Source of the DNA: Streptomyces halobius
GTDB taxonomy: Bacteria; Actinomycetota; Actinomycetes; Streptomycetales; Streptomycetaceae
Direction: 5' to 3'
Length of the DNA: 64,000 bases
NCBI RefSeq assembly: GCF_023277745.1
Contig: NZ_CP086322.1
Span: 3,348,001-3,412,000, forward strand
Shown here: positions 9,111 to 18,425 of the stretch, in pieces
Numbering within the stretch: position 1 is the stretch's first letter
Layout: each line of letters begins with the position of its first letter
Program-made: the position numbers and the translations under genes
Notes under the pieces: generated by a model
Told to the model about the DNA's origin: nothing
Database searches by the model: none
What the model saw: only the letters and a program-made list of their open reading frames with translations

Positions 9111-10475
9111 GTGCGCCCCACCGCTCCACTGCTTCTGCTCACCGCCGCCGTGCTGGCCGCGGGCACGCTCACCGCCTGCGGCGGCGGGCCCGGGAGCGAC
9201 CGGAACACCGTCAAGGTCGCCTTCATCAAGGACACCAACAGCAAGGTCACGGTCCGGGACGACTACATCGAGCTGGTGGCGCGGCGGTTCGAGAAGGCCA
9301 ACCCCGGCAAGAAGGTCAAGCTCGTCCCGATCCAGGCTTCGGAGAACGACTACTACACCAAGATCCAGCAGATGATGCGCTCCCCGAAGACCGCCCCGGA
9401 CGTGGTCTACGAGGACACCTTCCTCATCAGCTCCGACATCGAGGCGGGGCTGCTGCGCCCCCTGGACCCGTATATCGAGAAGTGGGACGACTGGGGACAG
9501 TTCGAGGCGACCGCGAAGGGCGCGGCCAAGGGGCAGGACGGCAAGACGTACGGCGTTCCGGACGGCACGGACACCCGGGGTCTGTGGTTCAACAAGAAGA
9601 TCTTCAAGCGGGCCGGGCTGGCCACCGACTGGCGGCCCCGGACCTGGGACGAGGTGCTCGACACGGCCCGGACGATCAAGCGGAAGGTCCCCGGCGTCAT
9701 CCCGCTGAACGTCTTCACCGGCAAGGGCGCGGGCGAGGCCGCCGTCATGCAGGGCTTCGAGATGCTGCTGTACGGCACCGGCAAGAACCAGCTCTACGAC
9801 CCGGACACGAAGAAATGGGTCACCGGCAGCAAGGGCTTCAAGGACAGCCTGAGGTTCATCGACACCGTCTACAAGGAGAAGCTCGGGCCGGACCTGTCCG
9901 ACGCCCTCAGCCCCAACATCCAGCCCCTGGTCGCGACCGAGCTGCTGCCCGAGGAGAAGCTCGCCATCGACCTCGACGGTTCGTGGCTGGGCCAGCAGTG
10001 GCAGAAGACCGGCGGCGGGCGTCCCTGGCCCGAGTGGTCGACGACGCTCGGCCAGGCGCCGTTCCCGACCCAGCACGGCGCTCCGCCGGGCAAGGTCAGC
10101 CTGGCCGGCGGCTGGACGTGGTCGGTGCCGCGGAAGGCCCAACACCCCGAACTGGCATGGAAGTTGATCGAGACCCTCCAGACGAAACAGAACGCCCTCG
10201 AATGGTGCGTACGAGGCGCACACATCGCCGTCCGCAAGGACGTCGCCGACGATCCGCGCTATCTGACGTCGGTGCCGGGCATCGGCTTCTTCACAAGCCT
10301 TGTCAAGATCAGCCGGTACCGGCCCGCGCTGCCCGCCTATCCCAAGGTGGCCTCGGCCATCGGTGAGGCCATGGAGGCGGTCACCGCCGACGACTCGTCA
10401 CCGGAGCAGGCCGCCAAGGACTACGACGCGCGGCTGACGTCCCTCGTGGCCGGTCAGGTCGTCGCCAAGCCATGA
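9111..10475 (+). CDS. Extracellular sugar-binding lipoprotein (CUT1 ABC importer)
   Basis: A 454-residue solute-binding protein anchored outside the membrane that delivers a saccharide to the two permeases encoded next. The GTG at 9111 has TTGGAGG at 9097-9103. The N-terminus VRPTAPLLLLTAAVLAAG leads to a lipobox LTAC with the lipidated Cys at residue 23. The mature part has the bacterial extracellular solute-binding protein family 1 pattern: KVAFIKDTNSKVTVRDDYIE, QQMMRSPKTAPDVVYEDTF, YGVPDGTDTRGLWFNKKIF, a Trp-rich C-terminal lobe (AGGWTWSVPRKAQHPELAWK) and a terminal helix with YDARLTSLV. No ATPase gene is linked, so a shared MsiK-type ATPase is likely. The sugar cannot be inferred. Confidence 0.9.
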   Translation: MRPTAPLLLLTAAVLAAGTLTACGGGPGSDRNTVKVAFIKDTNSKVTVRDDYIELVARRFEKANPGKKVKLVPIQASENDYYTKIQQMMRSPKTAPDVVYEDTFLISSDIEAGLLRPLDPYIEKWDDWGQFEATAKGAAKGQDGKTYGVPDGTDTRGLWFNKKIFKRAGLATDWRPRTWDEVLDTARTIKRKVPGVIPLNVFTGKGAGEAAVMQGFEMLLYGTGKNQLYDPDTKKWVTGSKGFKDSLRFIDTVYKEKLGPDLSDALSPNIQPLVATELLPEEKLAIDLDGSWLGQQWQKTGGGRPWPEWSTTLGQAPFPTQHGAPPGKVSLAGGWTWSVPRKAQHPELAWKLIETLQTKQNALEWCVRGAHIAVRKDVADDPRYLTSVPGIGFFTSLVKISRYRPALPAYPKVASAIGEAMEAVTADDSSPEQAAKDYDARLTSLVAGQVVAKP

Positions 10476-11329
10476 CCAGGAGCCTGCTGCGCTGGTCCCC
10501 GCTCGCGCCGGCCACGGTCGTTCTGCTGCTCTTCCTCGCCGGGCCCATCGGCTACTGCGTCGTCATCGCCTTCACCGACACCCAGCTGACCGGCCAGGAA
10601 TCGGCGTCCTTCGTGGGCCTGGCCAACTTCCGGCACGCCTTCGGGGACGCCGGTTTCCGCAACGCGGTCGTACTGACCCTGGTGTTCACCGTGCTCTCCT
10701 CGCTCGTCGGCCAGAACACCCTGGGGCTCGCGCTGGCAGGCCTGATGCGGCGCGCCTCACGGCCCGTGCGCGCGGTCACCGGCGCGGTGGTGATCACCGC
10801 CTGGGTGATCCCGGAGATCGTCGCGGGCTTCCTCCTCTATTCCTTCTTCGAACGCCGCGGCACCCTCAACGCCGTCCTGGAATGGCTTCACCTTCCCACC
10901 CAGAACTGGCTGTTCACCCTCCCCATCGTTGCCGTGTCGTTCGCCAACGTCTGGCGTGGCACCGCCTTCTCGATGCTCGTCTACTCCGCGGCGCTCTCCG
11001 AGGTCCCCCAGGAGGTCACGGAGTCGGCGGAGGTCGACGGCGCGGGCGGGCTCCGGCGGCTGTGGTACATCACGCTGCCGATGATCCGCCGCTCCATCGG
11101 CACCAATCTGATGCTCAACACCCTCCAGACGCTCTCCGTCTTCGGGCTGATCTGGGCGATGACGCGCGGCGGCCCCGGGAGCCGCAGCCAGACGCTGCCG
11201 GTTTTCATGTACGACCAGGCGTTCATGAAGTCCCTGATCGGCTACGGCACGGCGGTGGCGCTGCTGCTGCTCGTCGTGGGCGCGCTGTTCTCGGCGGTCT
11301 GTCTGCGTCTGATGCGCGAGGAGGTGTGA
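10472..11329 (+). CDS. Sugar ABC transporter permease (MalF-like)
   Basis: A 285-residue inner-membrane permease, the first of a CUT1 permease pair. Its ATG overlaps the stop of the binding-protein gene (ATGA), so the two are translationally coupled. About six transmembrane segments are visible, from LAPATVVLLLFLAGPIGYCV at the N-terminus to YGTAVALLLLVVGALFSAVC at the C-terminus. The EAA loop that docks the ATPase reads EVPQEVTESAEVDGAGGLRR, with the conserved Gly seven residues after the Glu-Ser-Ala core. The C-terminus ends in RLMREEV and overlaps the next gene. Confidence 0.9.
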   Translation: MTRSLLRWSPLAPATVVLLLFLAGPIGYCVVIAFTDTQLTGQESASFVGLANFRHAFGDAGFRNAVVLTLVFTVLSSLVGQNTLGLALAGLMRRASRPVRAVTGAVVITAWVIPEIVAGFLLYSFFERRGTLNAVLEWLHLPTQNWLFTLPIVAVSFANVWRGTAFSMLVYSAALSEVPQEVTESAEVDGAGGLRRLWYITLPMIRRSIGTNLMLNTLQTLSVFGLIWAMTRGGPGSRSQTLPVFMYDQAFMKSLIGYGTAVALLLLVVGALFSAVCLRLMREEV

Positions 11330-12225
11330 TGGCGCGCCCGGCCAGGTCGGCCCGGTCCCTCCTGACCCGGCCCGGCCTCCCCCGAGCTCTCCGACAAGCT
11401 CCGAGAAGGGGGTACCGCCATCGGATCGCCGCCGACGCGGGGCTGCTGCTCACCGCGGTGGCGTTCGCGGTCCCGCTGGCCTGGCTGGTGCTGTCGTCGC
11501 TGGACACGGAGGCGACACTGCGGGTGCGGCTGCCCGCGTCCCCCGGCCTGGACAACTTCTCGGCGGTGCTGACCGACGAGATCACCTTCACGCCGATGCT
11601 CAACAGTCTGCTGCTGTGCGGCGGCGCCACGCTGATCACGGTGGTCTGCGCGGCGCCGGCCGCCTATCCGCTCTCCCGTTTCCGCGCCCGCTTCAGCCGC
11701 CCGTACCTGCTGACCATTCTGTTCGCGACCTGCCTGCCGATCACCGCGGTGATGGTCCCGGTCTACGGACTGTTCGTGCAGGTCAACCTGATCGACACCA
11801 GGTACGGCACCGCGCTGTTCCTGGCCGCCGCCCAACTCCCGTTCGCCATCTGGCTGATGAAGAACTTCATGGACGGCGTGCCGAAGGCTCTGGAGGAGGC
11901 GGCGTGGACGGACGGCGCCTCCTGGCTGCAGACCCTGTGGCGGGTCATCCTGCCGCTGATGGGGCCCGGGCTCACCGTCGTGACGATCTACACCTTCATC
12001 ATGATGTGGGGGAACTTCTTCGTCCCCTTCATGCTGCTGCTCTCCCCGGAGCAACTGCCCGCGTCCGTCACCATCTTCACGTTCTTCGGCAATTACGGAG
12101 CCATCGCCTTCGGCGAACTCGCGGCATTTTCCCTGCTCTACTCGACACCGGTGATCCTTCTCTACATCCTTGTCTCCAGGCGCCTCGGCGGCGGGTTCGC
12201 GCTCGGGGGCGCGGTGAAGGGCTGA
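11329..12225 (+). CDS. Sugar ABC transporter permease (MalG-like)
   Basis: A 298-residue second permease. Its ATG at 11329 overlaps the preceding TGA (TGATG), with GAGGAGG just upstream. After a basic cytoplasmic N-terminus (about 40 residues, many Arg) come roughly six membrane helices, starting with AGLLLTAVAFAVPLAWLVLS. The EAA loop EEAAWTDGASWLQTLWRVIL and the downstream PLMGPGL are typical of MalG. It completes a binding protein-permease-permease operon. The following regulator gene begins about 136 bp later and may belong to the same unit. Confidence 0.9.
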   Translation: MARPARSARSLLTRPGLPRALRQAPRRGYRHRIAADAGLLLTAVAFAVPLAWLVLSSLDTEATLRVRLPASPGLDNFSAVLTDEITFTPMLNSLLLCGGATLITVVCAAPAAYPLSRFRARFSRPYLLTILFATCLPITAVMVPVYGLFVQVNLIDTRYGTALFLAAAQLPFAIWLMKNFMDGVPKALEEAAWTDGASWLQTLWRVILPLMGPGLTVVTIYTFIMMWGNFFVPFMLLLSPEQLPASVTIFTFFGNYGAIAFGELAAFSLLYSTPVILLYILVSRRLGGGFALGGAVKG

Positions 12226-12361
12226 GGGGCCGGTTCAGGACAGGCCGGTGGCGGGAAATCGACGCGCGGAGACCGGGAAAACCGGACGGTATGGAGCTTC
12301 CTACGACATTCAGCCTTGGGCATATGCACGATAGGTGCGCTGCCACCTCGTCACTTACCGT

Positions 12362-13069
12362 GTGCCGGTGAACACGCATGCCGGGGAGCCCCGCAGGCCC
12401 CCTTTCGACGCCGAGGCCGCCCGCCGGCTCCGCGAGGCCCTCGGCATGACCCCTGCCCATGTCGCCTACGGGATCGGGGCCGCCTACGGCATCCGGGTGG
12501 CGCCCGCGACGGTGGCGTCCTGGGAGCTGGGCGAGACCTCCCCGACCGAAGCCGAGCTGACCGCGCTGGCCGGGGCCCTGTGGTGCGCGCCCGGCGAGCT
12601 CATCACCGCTCCCGGCACACTGCGCGAATACCGCCTGGCGGCCGGCCTGGCGGCGGACGAACTGGCGCTGCGGATCGGCATGGACCAGGCCGCGTACGAC
12701 GCGCTGGAGGCCGGCGGAGTATGGCGCGGCAACGACCGGCAGGCCGCGGCCCTCTCCGAGGTGCTCGATCTGCCGCTGCCCGCGCTGGTCCGGTTCACCG
12801 GTCAGGAAGCGAAGCTGACCGAGATGCTGACCAGCGCCGCCAGCACCCGCTGGCAGGGGTACGTGCGGCCGGTCGGCAAGGTCGTACCGCTGCCCAAGGA
12901 GCAGATCCAGGACGTGCTGGAGGAGCTGCACCGCGAGTACCACGACACGATGGCGGCGTCGCTCAACTGGGGCGAGGGCGGCAGCGCCGAGGAGTCCCGC
13001 AGGGCGGGGCGCGCGTTCCTCGACGGCATCGTGGAGAGGTTCTGGGAGCGGACCGGGCTGTCGGGATGA
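12362..13069 (+). CDS. XRE-family helix-turn-helix regulator with two HTH-like repeats
   Basis: A 235-residue predicted DNA-binding protein. The N-terminal part, PFDAEAARRLREALGMTPAH...APATVASWELGETSPTEAEL, matches an XRE/Cro HTH (about residues 17-75). A second, similar unit follows (EYRLAAGLAADELALRIGMD...YDALEAGG, about 80-125). The C-terminal half (QEAKLTEMLTSAASTRWQGY to FLDGIVERFWERTG) is a helical domain with no function recognised. The start is uncertain: GTGs at 12335, 12362 and 12368 are in frame and none has a good ribosome binding site. It could regulate the sugar importer upstream, which is inference from position only. Confidence 0.75.
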   Translation: MPVNTHAGEPRRPPFDAEAARRLREALGMTPAHVAYGIGAAYGIRVAPATVASWELGETSPTEAELTALAGALWCAPGELITAPGTLREYRLAAGLAADELALRIGMDQAAYDALEAGGVWRGNDRQAAALSEVLDLPLPALVRFTGQEAKLTEMLTSAASTRWQGYVRPVGKVVPLPKEQIQDVLEELHREYHDTMAASLNWGEGGSAEESRRAGRAFLDGIVERFWERTGLSG

Positions 13070-13306
13070 GGACGGCGGCCGCGGTGAGCGAGGGTGCGGA
13101 CGGCGGCGGGCGCGGGGTCCGGCCGGGTTCCCGTCGGTCGTAGGTCTGACGGGCGTCCCCCCACGGTATGACGGCAGGGGGTGCTGTCGGACCGCTGGCT
13201 GACCCGACATTCCAACCCTCGGACTGACGGCTGGGCTGACCTGCGCATTCGAGAATTGGGACATCGAATTCCAGCAGATCGTCCGTCCCCACTTCAGGAG
13301 TCCTCC

Positions 13307-14116
13307 GTGTCCCACGCGGCCGCCTTTCCCGGTTTCCCCGGTTCTCCCCATCCCTCCGCCCCCGCCCGTGCCACCGCGGCCGTCGCCGCCCGCGCGACGG
13401 ATCTGAGCAAGGTCTACGGCCAGGGCGAGACCCGCGTGGTCGCGCTGGACTCCGTCTCCGTGGAGTTCGGCAAGGGCCGGTTCACGGCCATCATGGGCCC
13501 GTCCGGGTCCGGCAAGTCCACGCTCATGCACTGCATGGCCGGTCTGGACGCGATCTCCAGCGGCTCGGCGCGGATCGGCGACGTCGAGCTGGCGTCACTG
13601 GGCGACAAGCAGCTGACGCGACTGCGCCGCGACAAGATCGGCTTTATCTTCCAGGCGTTCAATCTGCTGCCGACGCTCACCGCGCTGGAGAACATCACCC
13701 TGCCGATGGCCATCGCCGGCCGCCGGCCCGACCGGCAGTGGCTCGACTCCGTCATCGAAACCGTCGGCCTGACCGGGCGGCTCGCGCACCGGCCCGCACA
13801 GCTCTCCGGCGGCCAGCAGCAGCGGGTCGCCGTCGCCCGTGCGCTGGCCGCCCAGCCGGAGATCATCTTCGCGGACGAGCCGACCGGCAACCTCGACTCC
13901 CGTTCCGGCGCCGAAGTGCTGGGCTTTCTGCGGGAGTCGGTGCGGGCCATGAACCAGACGGTGGTGATGGTCACTCACGACCCGGTCGCGGCCGGCTATG
14001 CGGACCGGGTGGTGTTCCTCGCGGACGGCCGGATAGTAGAGGAGCTCCACGAGCCGACCGCCGACGCCGTGCTGGACCGGATGCGGCTGTTCGACGCCAA
14101 GGGCCGTACGAGCTGA
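13307..14116 (+). CDS. ABC transporter ATP-binding protein (MacB/LolD type)
   Basis: A 269-residue ATPase that powers the large permease encoded next. The GTG at 13307 follows CAGGAG (13295-13300) at 6 nt. After a short Ala/Pro-rich leader the domain shows Walker A GPSGSGKST, the Q-loop in IFQAFNLLPTLTALENI, signature LSGGQQQRVAVARAL, Walker B EIIFADEPTGNLDS and switch His in VMVTHDPV. The conserved NLLPTLTALENITLPM region is typical of the LolD/MacB/FtsE-like exporters. The next gene follows after a 206-bp gap that holds three tandem 44-bp repeats. Substrate unknown. Confidence 0.9.
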   Translation: MSHAAAFPGFPGSPHPSAPARATAAVAARATDLSKVYGQGETRVVALDSVSVEFGKGRFTAIMGPSGSGKSTLMHCMAGLDAISSGSARIGDVELASLGDKQLTRLRRDKIGFIFQAFNLLPTLTALENITLPMAIAGRRPDRQWLDSVIETVGLTGRLAHRPAQLSGGQQQRVAVARALAAQPEIIFADEPTGNLDSRSGAEVLGFLRESVRAMNQTVVMVTHDPVAAGYADRVVFLADGRIVEELHEPTADAVLDRMRLFDAKGRTS

Positions 14117-14141
14117 CACCGGCGCGGCCCGGCGCACCCGG

Positions 14142-14273
14142 CGCGGTACGCCCGGCCCCCCACGGCGCCGCACCCGGCCGCCCGACGCGGTACGCCCGGC
14201 CCCCCACGGCGCCGCACCCGGCCGCCCGACGCGGTACGCCCAGCCACCCACGGCGCCGCACCCGGCCGCCCGC
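14142..14273. repeat. Three tandem 44-bp GC-rich repeats
   Basis: Three head-to-tail copies begin at 14142, 14186 and 14230, each opening CGCGGTACGCCC and containing CACGGCGCCGCACCCGGCC. The first two are essentially identical; the third has a few substitutions. They fill the gap between the ATPase and permease genes of one transporter. The high identity suggests recent slippage expansion. They may form mRNA structure that tunes permease expression. Confidence 0.9.
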
Positions 14274-14322
14274 CGACCTCCCGTATCCAGAGCAACCGCA
14301 CCCCAGGACTGACACCACCACC

Positions 14323-16911
14323 ATGCTGCGTACCGCCCTGCGCAATGTCCTTGCGCACAAAGCCCGGCTGATGATGACCGCACTCGCGGTCCTGCTCGGC
14401 GTCGCCTTCGTCGCCGGCACCCTGATCTTCAGCGACACCGTCGGCGAGGCCGTGAAGAACGCCTCCGCCAAGAGCCTCAAGGATGTGGCCGTCTCCGTCC
14501 AGGCCATCTCCGACCCCGATGCCCCTGGCACGGAGGAGAAGGACGGCAAGCGGGCCACCGCGCTCGACCAGTCGCTGGCGGACCGCATCCGCGAGCTGCC
14601 GGGCGTCCGGTCCGTCCGGTCCGACGTCACCGGCTCGGCGACGCTCGCCGGGAAGGACGACCAGCCGATCGGCAACGGCTGGCAGAACCGCGCCGTCAAC
14701 TACCAGCCGGGCAAGGACGGCCAGGACAGCCGCTACCCGCTGGCCCAGGGACGCGGCCCGGCGGCCGAGAACGAGATGGCACTCGCCGAGAGCACCGCGA
14801 AGGCCGCCGGCTACAAGATCGGCGACACCGTGCGGTTCGCCACCGACGGTCCGGTGCTGAAGAAGAAGCTGGTCGGCATCGTCGCCACAGACGACCCGCA
14901 GGTGACCGCGGGCGGCAGCCTGGCGCTGTTCGACACCGCCACCGCGCAGAAGCTGTATCTGCACCCCGGCCAGTTCGACGAGCTGGTCGTGACCGCCACG
15001 CCCGGCGCCGACCAGCAGGCGCTGACCATGAAGGTCCGCGAACTGCTGCCCAAGGGCCGCGCCGAGGCGACCAGCGGCAGTGAACTCGCCGCCGAACAGA
15101 CCCGGATGATCGCCCAGCAGAACAGCGCGCTGAGCAAGACCCTGCTGACCTTCGCCGCAATCGCCCTGTTCGTCGGCGTCTTCATCATCGCCAACACCTT
15201 CACCATGCTGATATCCCAGCGCAGCCGCGAGATCGCGCTGCTGCGCGCGGTCGGTGCCTCGCGCCGGCAGGTGGTGCGCTCGGTGCTGGCCGAGGCGGGG
15301 CTGCTGGGGCTGATCTCGTCCGTCGCAGGCTTCGCGCTGGGCACCGGTATCGCGGTGGGCCTGCGTGCGGTGCTCAACGCCAATGGCGCGGGCTTCCCGG
15401 ACGGGCCGGTCATCATCAGCCCGACCACGGTGCTCTCCGCACTGGGCGTCGGCGTCGTGGTGACCGTACTGGCCGCATGGCTGCCGTCCCGCAAGGCGGC
15501 GAAGATCGCGCCGGTGGAGGCGCTCAGCACCGTCGAGGCGCCGCCCGCGATGCGCAGCCTGGTGCTCCGCAACACCATCGGCGCGGTGATCACCGGCCTC
15601 GGTGTGGCCGTGATGCTGTGGGTCTCCACGCTGGCGTCCGGTGACGATCTGCCGATCGCGATGCTGGGCTCGGCGCTGACGCTGACCGGCGTGATCATCC
15701 TCGCCCCGCTGCTGTCCCGTCCGCTGGTCGCGCTGGCCGGTGCGGTCACCACCCGGCTGTTCGGCGTCGGCGGCAAGCTGGCCAAGGAGAACGCGCTGCG
15801 CAATCCGCGCCGCACCGCCGCGACCGCGTCCGCGCTGATGATCGGCCTCACCCTGATCACCGGCATGACCGTCGTCGGGAACTCCGCGCAGGTCGGCATG
15901 GACAAGATGGCGGCCACCGGCCTGACGGCCGACTACAAGATCGAGACCTCGACGTACGTCGGGCTGGACCCCGACCTGTCCGAGAAGGTGGCGAAGGTCC
16001 CGGGCGTCGAGGCGACGGTCCCGTTCCGCGGTGCGGGCTTCACCGTCGACGGCGGCTCCGGCACCGGCCAGGGCGGCGACGGCGGCTACGGCTACGTCCG
16101 GGGCACCGACCTCTCCCAGATCGGCGAGGTCGCTCAACTCACCTTCAGGAAGGGCTCGTTGGAAGCCGTCCGGGCGCCCGGCGGGATGGCCGTATCGGAG
16201 TCCGGGGCGAAGGAGCACGGCTGGCAGGTCGGCGACACCGTGAACGCCGAGTTCTTCGACAAGCAGAAGGAGAAGCTGAAGATAGCCGCCGTCTACGCCG
16301 ACAACACGACGATCGGTGACGCCTTCGCCGATATGGCACTGGTCACCCCGCATCTGGAGCAGGTCAAAAACGACGAGCTGCTGGTCAAGGCCACCGACGG
16401 CGGCTCCGAGGCCCTGGTCAAGGAGATCCGGCACGCCCTCGGCGACAGCCCGCTGCTGAAGATCCAGAACCACGACGACCTGCGCAAGGAGAACGCCGGA
16501 CAGATCGACACCGTGGTGAACATGGTTTACGGGCTGCTGGGCATGGCCGTCATCATCGCGGTGGTCGGCGTGGTCAACACCCTGGCGATGTCGGTGTTCG
16601 AGCGGACCCGGGAGATAGGGATGCTGCGGGCGATAGGACTGGCCCGCAGCGGCATCAAGCAGATGGTCCGGCTGGAGTCGGTGGTCATCTCGCTGTTCGG
16701 CGCGGTCCTCGGCATCGGCGTGGGCATCTTCCTGGCCTGGGCCGGCGGCAGCATGGTGGGCTCGTCGTTCCCCACGTACGAGATGGTGCTGCCCTGGGGC
16801 CGGCTCGGGCTGTTCCTGCTGATCGCGCTGGTCGTGGGGGTGCTGGCGGCGCTGTGGCCGGCCCGCCGCGCCGCCCGGCTGAACATGCTGGAGGCCGTAG
16901 GCGCGCAGTGA
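14323..16911 (+). CDS. ABC transporter permease, FtsX/MacB-like, duplicated
   Basis: An 862-residue membrane protein. The ATG at 14323 starts MLRTALRNVLAHKARLMMTA, the classic beginning of this Streptomyces permease family; no strong ribosome binding site is visible. A first helix (LAVLLGVAFVAGTLIFSD) precedes an extracytoplasmic MacB periplasmic-core-like domain (about residues 50-260). FtsX helices follow (RSREIALLRAVGASRRQVV motif), then a second half beginning FGVGGKLAKENALRNPRRTA with its own extracytoplasmic domain and FtsX block (ERTREIGMLRAIGLARSGIK). The layout is that of a tandem-duplicated permease that exports or transmits force rather than importing. It works with the preceding ATPase. 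Confidence 0.9.
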   Translation: MLRTALRNVLAHKARLMMTALAVLLGVAFVAGTLIFSDTVGEAVKNASAKSLKDVAVSVQAISDPDAPGTEEKDGKRATALDQSLADRIRELPGVRSVRSDVTGSATLAGKDDQPIGNGWQNRAVNYQPGKDGQDSRYPLAQGRGPAAENEMALAESTAKAAGYKIGDTVRFATDGPVLKKKLVGIVATDDPQVTAGGSLALFDTATAQKLYLHPGQFDELVVTATPGADQQALTMKVRELLPKGRAEATSGSELAAEQTRMIAQQNSALSKTLLTFAAIALFVGVFIIANTFTMLISQRSREIALLRAVGASRRQVVRSVLAEAGLLGLISSVAGFALGTGIAVGLRAVLNANGAGFPDGPVIISPTTVLSALGVGVVVTVLAAWLPSRKAAKIAPVEALSTVEAPPAMRSLVLRNTIGAVITGLGVAVMLWVSTLASGDDLPIAMLGSALTLTGVIILAPLLSRPLVALAGAVTTRLFGVGGKLAKENALRNPRRTAATASALMIGLTLITGMTVVGNSAQVGMDKMAATGLTADYKIETSTYVGLDPDLSEKVAKVPGVEATVPFRGAGFTVDGGSGTGQGGDGGYGYVRGTDLSQIGEVAQLTFRKGSLEAVRAPGGMAVSESGAKEHGWQVGDTVNAEFFDKQKEKLKIAAVYADNTTIGDAFADMALVTPHLEQVKNDELLVKATDGGSEALVKEIRHALGDSPLLKIQNHDDLRKENAGQIDTVVNMVYGLLGMAVIIAVVGVVNTLAMSVFERTREIGMLRAIGLARSGIKQMVRLESVVISLFGAVLGIGVGIFLAWAGGSMVGSSFPTYEMVLPWGRLGLFLLIALVVGVLAALWPARRAARLNMLEAVGAQ

Positions 16912-16982
16912 CGCGTACGCGGTGCCCCGTATCCGGCGGGACCCATCACCCGGCCCCGTAGCGGGCACCGCCCCGTACGGCG

Positions 16983-17028
16983 AACGGCGGTGCGCCGGCC
17001 CTCAACCGAGAGCCGGCGCACCGCCGTT
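16983..17028. terminator. Bidirectional hairpin terminator
   Basis: Perfect 17-bp arms at 16983-16999 (AACGGCGGTGCGCCGGC) and 17012-17028 enclose a 12-nt loop. The hairpin stands between the 3' ends of the convergent permease and pfkA genes and ends in AA/TT on both strands, so it probably serves both. Confidence 0.85.
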
Positions 17029-17048
17029 GACACCAGTCCGTATCGAAG

Positions 17049-17160
17049 CCCCGGGTTCTATACCGAAAAACCCGGTTCGGCGCCGAGGGTCCCGGTCCAG
17101 TACCGAAGACCCGGGTTCAGCACCGAAGACCCCGGCTCCGAAGGAAGGCCCCGGTTCAGA
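17049..17160. repeat. Degenerate 20-bp tandem repeats
   Basis: Five to six imperfect copies of a unit close to CCCGGGTTCAGCACCGAAGA run from 17049 into the 3' end of pfkA. The last copy overlaps the pfkA stop codon region. Role unknown; slippage expansion is the simplest origin. Confidence 0.75.
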
Positions 17161-18181
17161 AGACCGACTCCGCCTCGTCCATCCGGGTCGCGGGCACCGT
17201 CTTGAGCTCGGTGACGGCCTCGGCCAGCGGCACCATCGTGATGTCCGTGCCGCGCAGGGCGGTCATCCTGCCGAAGTCGCCGCGGTGCGCTGCCTCGACG
17301 GCGTGCCAGCCGAAGCGGGTGGCGAGCACCCGGTCGTAGGCGGTGGGGGTGCCGCCGCGCTGGACGTGCCCGAGGATGACCGGCCGGGCCTCCTTGCCCA
17401 GGCGCTTCTCCAGTTCGCGGGCGAGCGCGTTGCCGATGCCGGAGAACCGCTCATGGCCGTACGGGTCGATGGCGCCCTTCTTGTAGTCCATGGTGCCGGG
17501 GGCCGGGTGGGCACCCTCCGCGACACAGACCACGGCGAACTTCTTGCCCCGGGCGAACCGCTCCTCGACCATCTTGACCAGGTCGTTCACATCGAAATCG
17601 CGCTCCGGCAGGCAGATGCCGTGCGCGCCGCCGGCCATCCCGGACTCCAGCGCGATCCAGCCCGCATGCCGTCCCATGACCTCGACGACCATGACGCGCT
17701 GATGCGACTCCGCGGTGGTCTTGAGCCGGTCGATGGCATCCGTCGCGACGCCGACGGCGGTGTCGAAGCCGAAGGTGCGGTCGGTGGAGGAGATGTCGTT
17801 GTCGATGGTCTTCGGGACGCCGACGACGGGCATCCCGGCGTCCGACAGCATCCGGGCGGCGGTGAGCGTGCCCTCGCCGCCGATCGGGATCAGCACATCG
17901 ATCCCGTAGTCCTTGGAGAGGCCCTTGGCGTTCTCGCAGGCCTCGCGGAGCCGGGCGCGCTCCAGCCGGGACGAGCCGAGGATGGTGCCGCCGCGAGCGA
18001 GGATGCCGCTGACCCCTTCGAGGTCGAGCTTGCGGAAGCGTCCGTCGAGCAGGCCCTTGAAGCCGTCCTCGAAGCCGATCACCTCATCGTCGTGGCCGGT
18101 GAGGGCGCGGTGGACGACGGACCGGATCACAGCATTCAGTCCGGGGCAGTCGCCGCCTGCGGTGAGGACTCCGATACGCAT
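17156..18181 (-). CDS. pfkA: ATP-dependent 6-phosphofructokinase
   Basis: Phosphorylates fructose-6-phosphate to fructose-1,6-bisphosphate in glycolysis. The ATG at 18181 follows CAGGAGA and starts MRIGVLTAGGDCPGLNAVIR, carrying the GGDxxG nucleotide loop. Other family elements: IPIGGEGTLTAARML, PKTIDNDISSTDRTFGFDTA (catalytic Asp in TIDND), EVMGRHAGWIALESGMAGGA and VILGHVQRGGTPTAYDRVLA. The 341-residue length fits actinobacterial PfkA. The GEGT motif, with Glu rather than Asp after the GG loop, is the form in many actinobacterial ATP enzymes; the phosphate donor was not tested. It is divergent from pta. Confidence 0.95.
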   Translation of the reverse strand: MRIGVLTAGGDCPGLNAVIRSVVHRALTGHDDEVIGFEDGFKGLLDGRFRKLDLEGVSGILARGGTILGSSRLERARLREACENAKGLSKDYGIDVLIPIGGEGTLTAARMLSDAGMPVVGVPKTIDNDISSTDRTFGFDTAVGVATDAIDRLKTTAESHQRVMVVEVMGRHAGWIALESGMAGGAHGICLPERDFDVNDLVKMVEERFARGKKFAVVCVAEGAHPAPGTMDYKKGAIDPYGHERFSGIGNALARELEKRLGKEARPVILGHVQRGGTPTAYDRVLATRFGWHAVEAAHRGDFGRMTALRGTDITMVPLAEAVTELKTVPATRMDEAESVF

Positions 18182-18338
18182 CGTGCTGTGTCTCCTGTGC
18201 TCGCGGTCGGTTCGTGAGAGCCGGTCCGATTGTTTCACGGTCCGGAGGGCGCCGCCTTCACCCGGCGGGCACCCCACTGTCCCCGTCACCGGCCGCTCAG
18301 GGGAAACTGGGAGAGCGGCTTAGCCACCCACGCAGGTA

Positions 18339-18368
18339 TTGTCAAGGGGGGCAAGCCGACGATAACGG
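18339..18368 (+). promoter_or_regulatory. Candidate sigma70-type promoter for pta
   Basis: TTGTCA at 18339-18344 and TAACGG at 18363-18368 are separated by 18 bp, a reasonable HrdB-type match about 58 bp before the pta start codon. It lies in the divergent pfkA-pta region. Confidence 0.4.
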
Positions 18369-18425
18369 GTAATTTGCCCTGGTGAGAGCGGAACGAAGAG
18401 CGACGAGACGGATCGGAGAGCACGC

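Noticed and set aside
13996..16968. 990-codon minus-strand frame opposite the MacB-like permease
   Set aside because: Antisense shadow; His/Gly/Asp-rich sequence with no domain.
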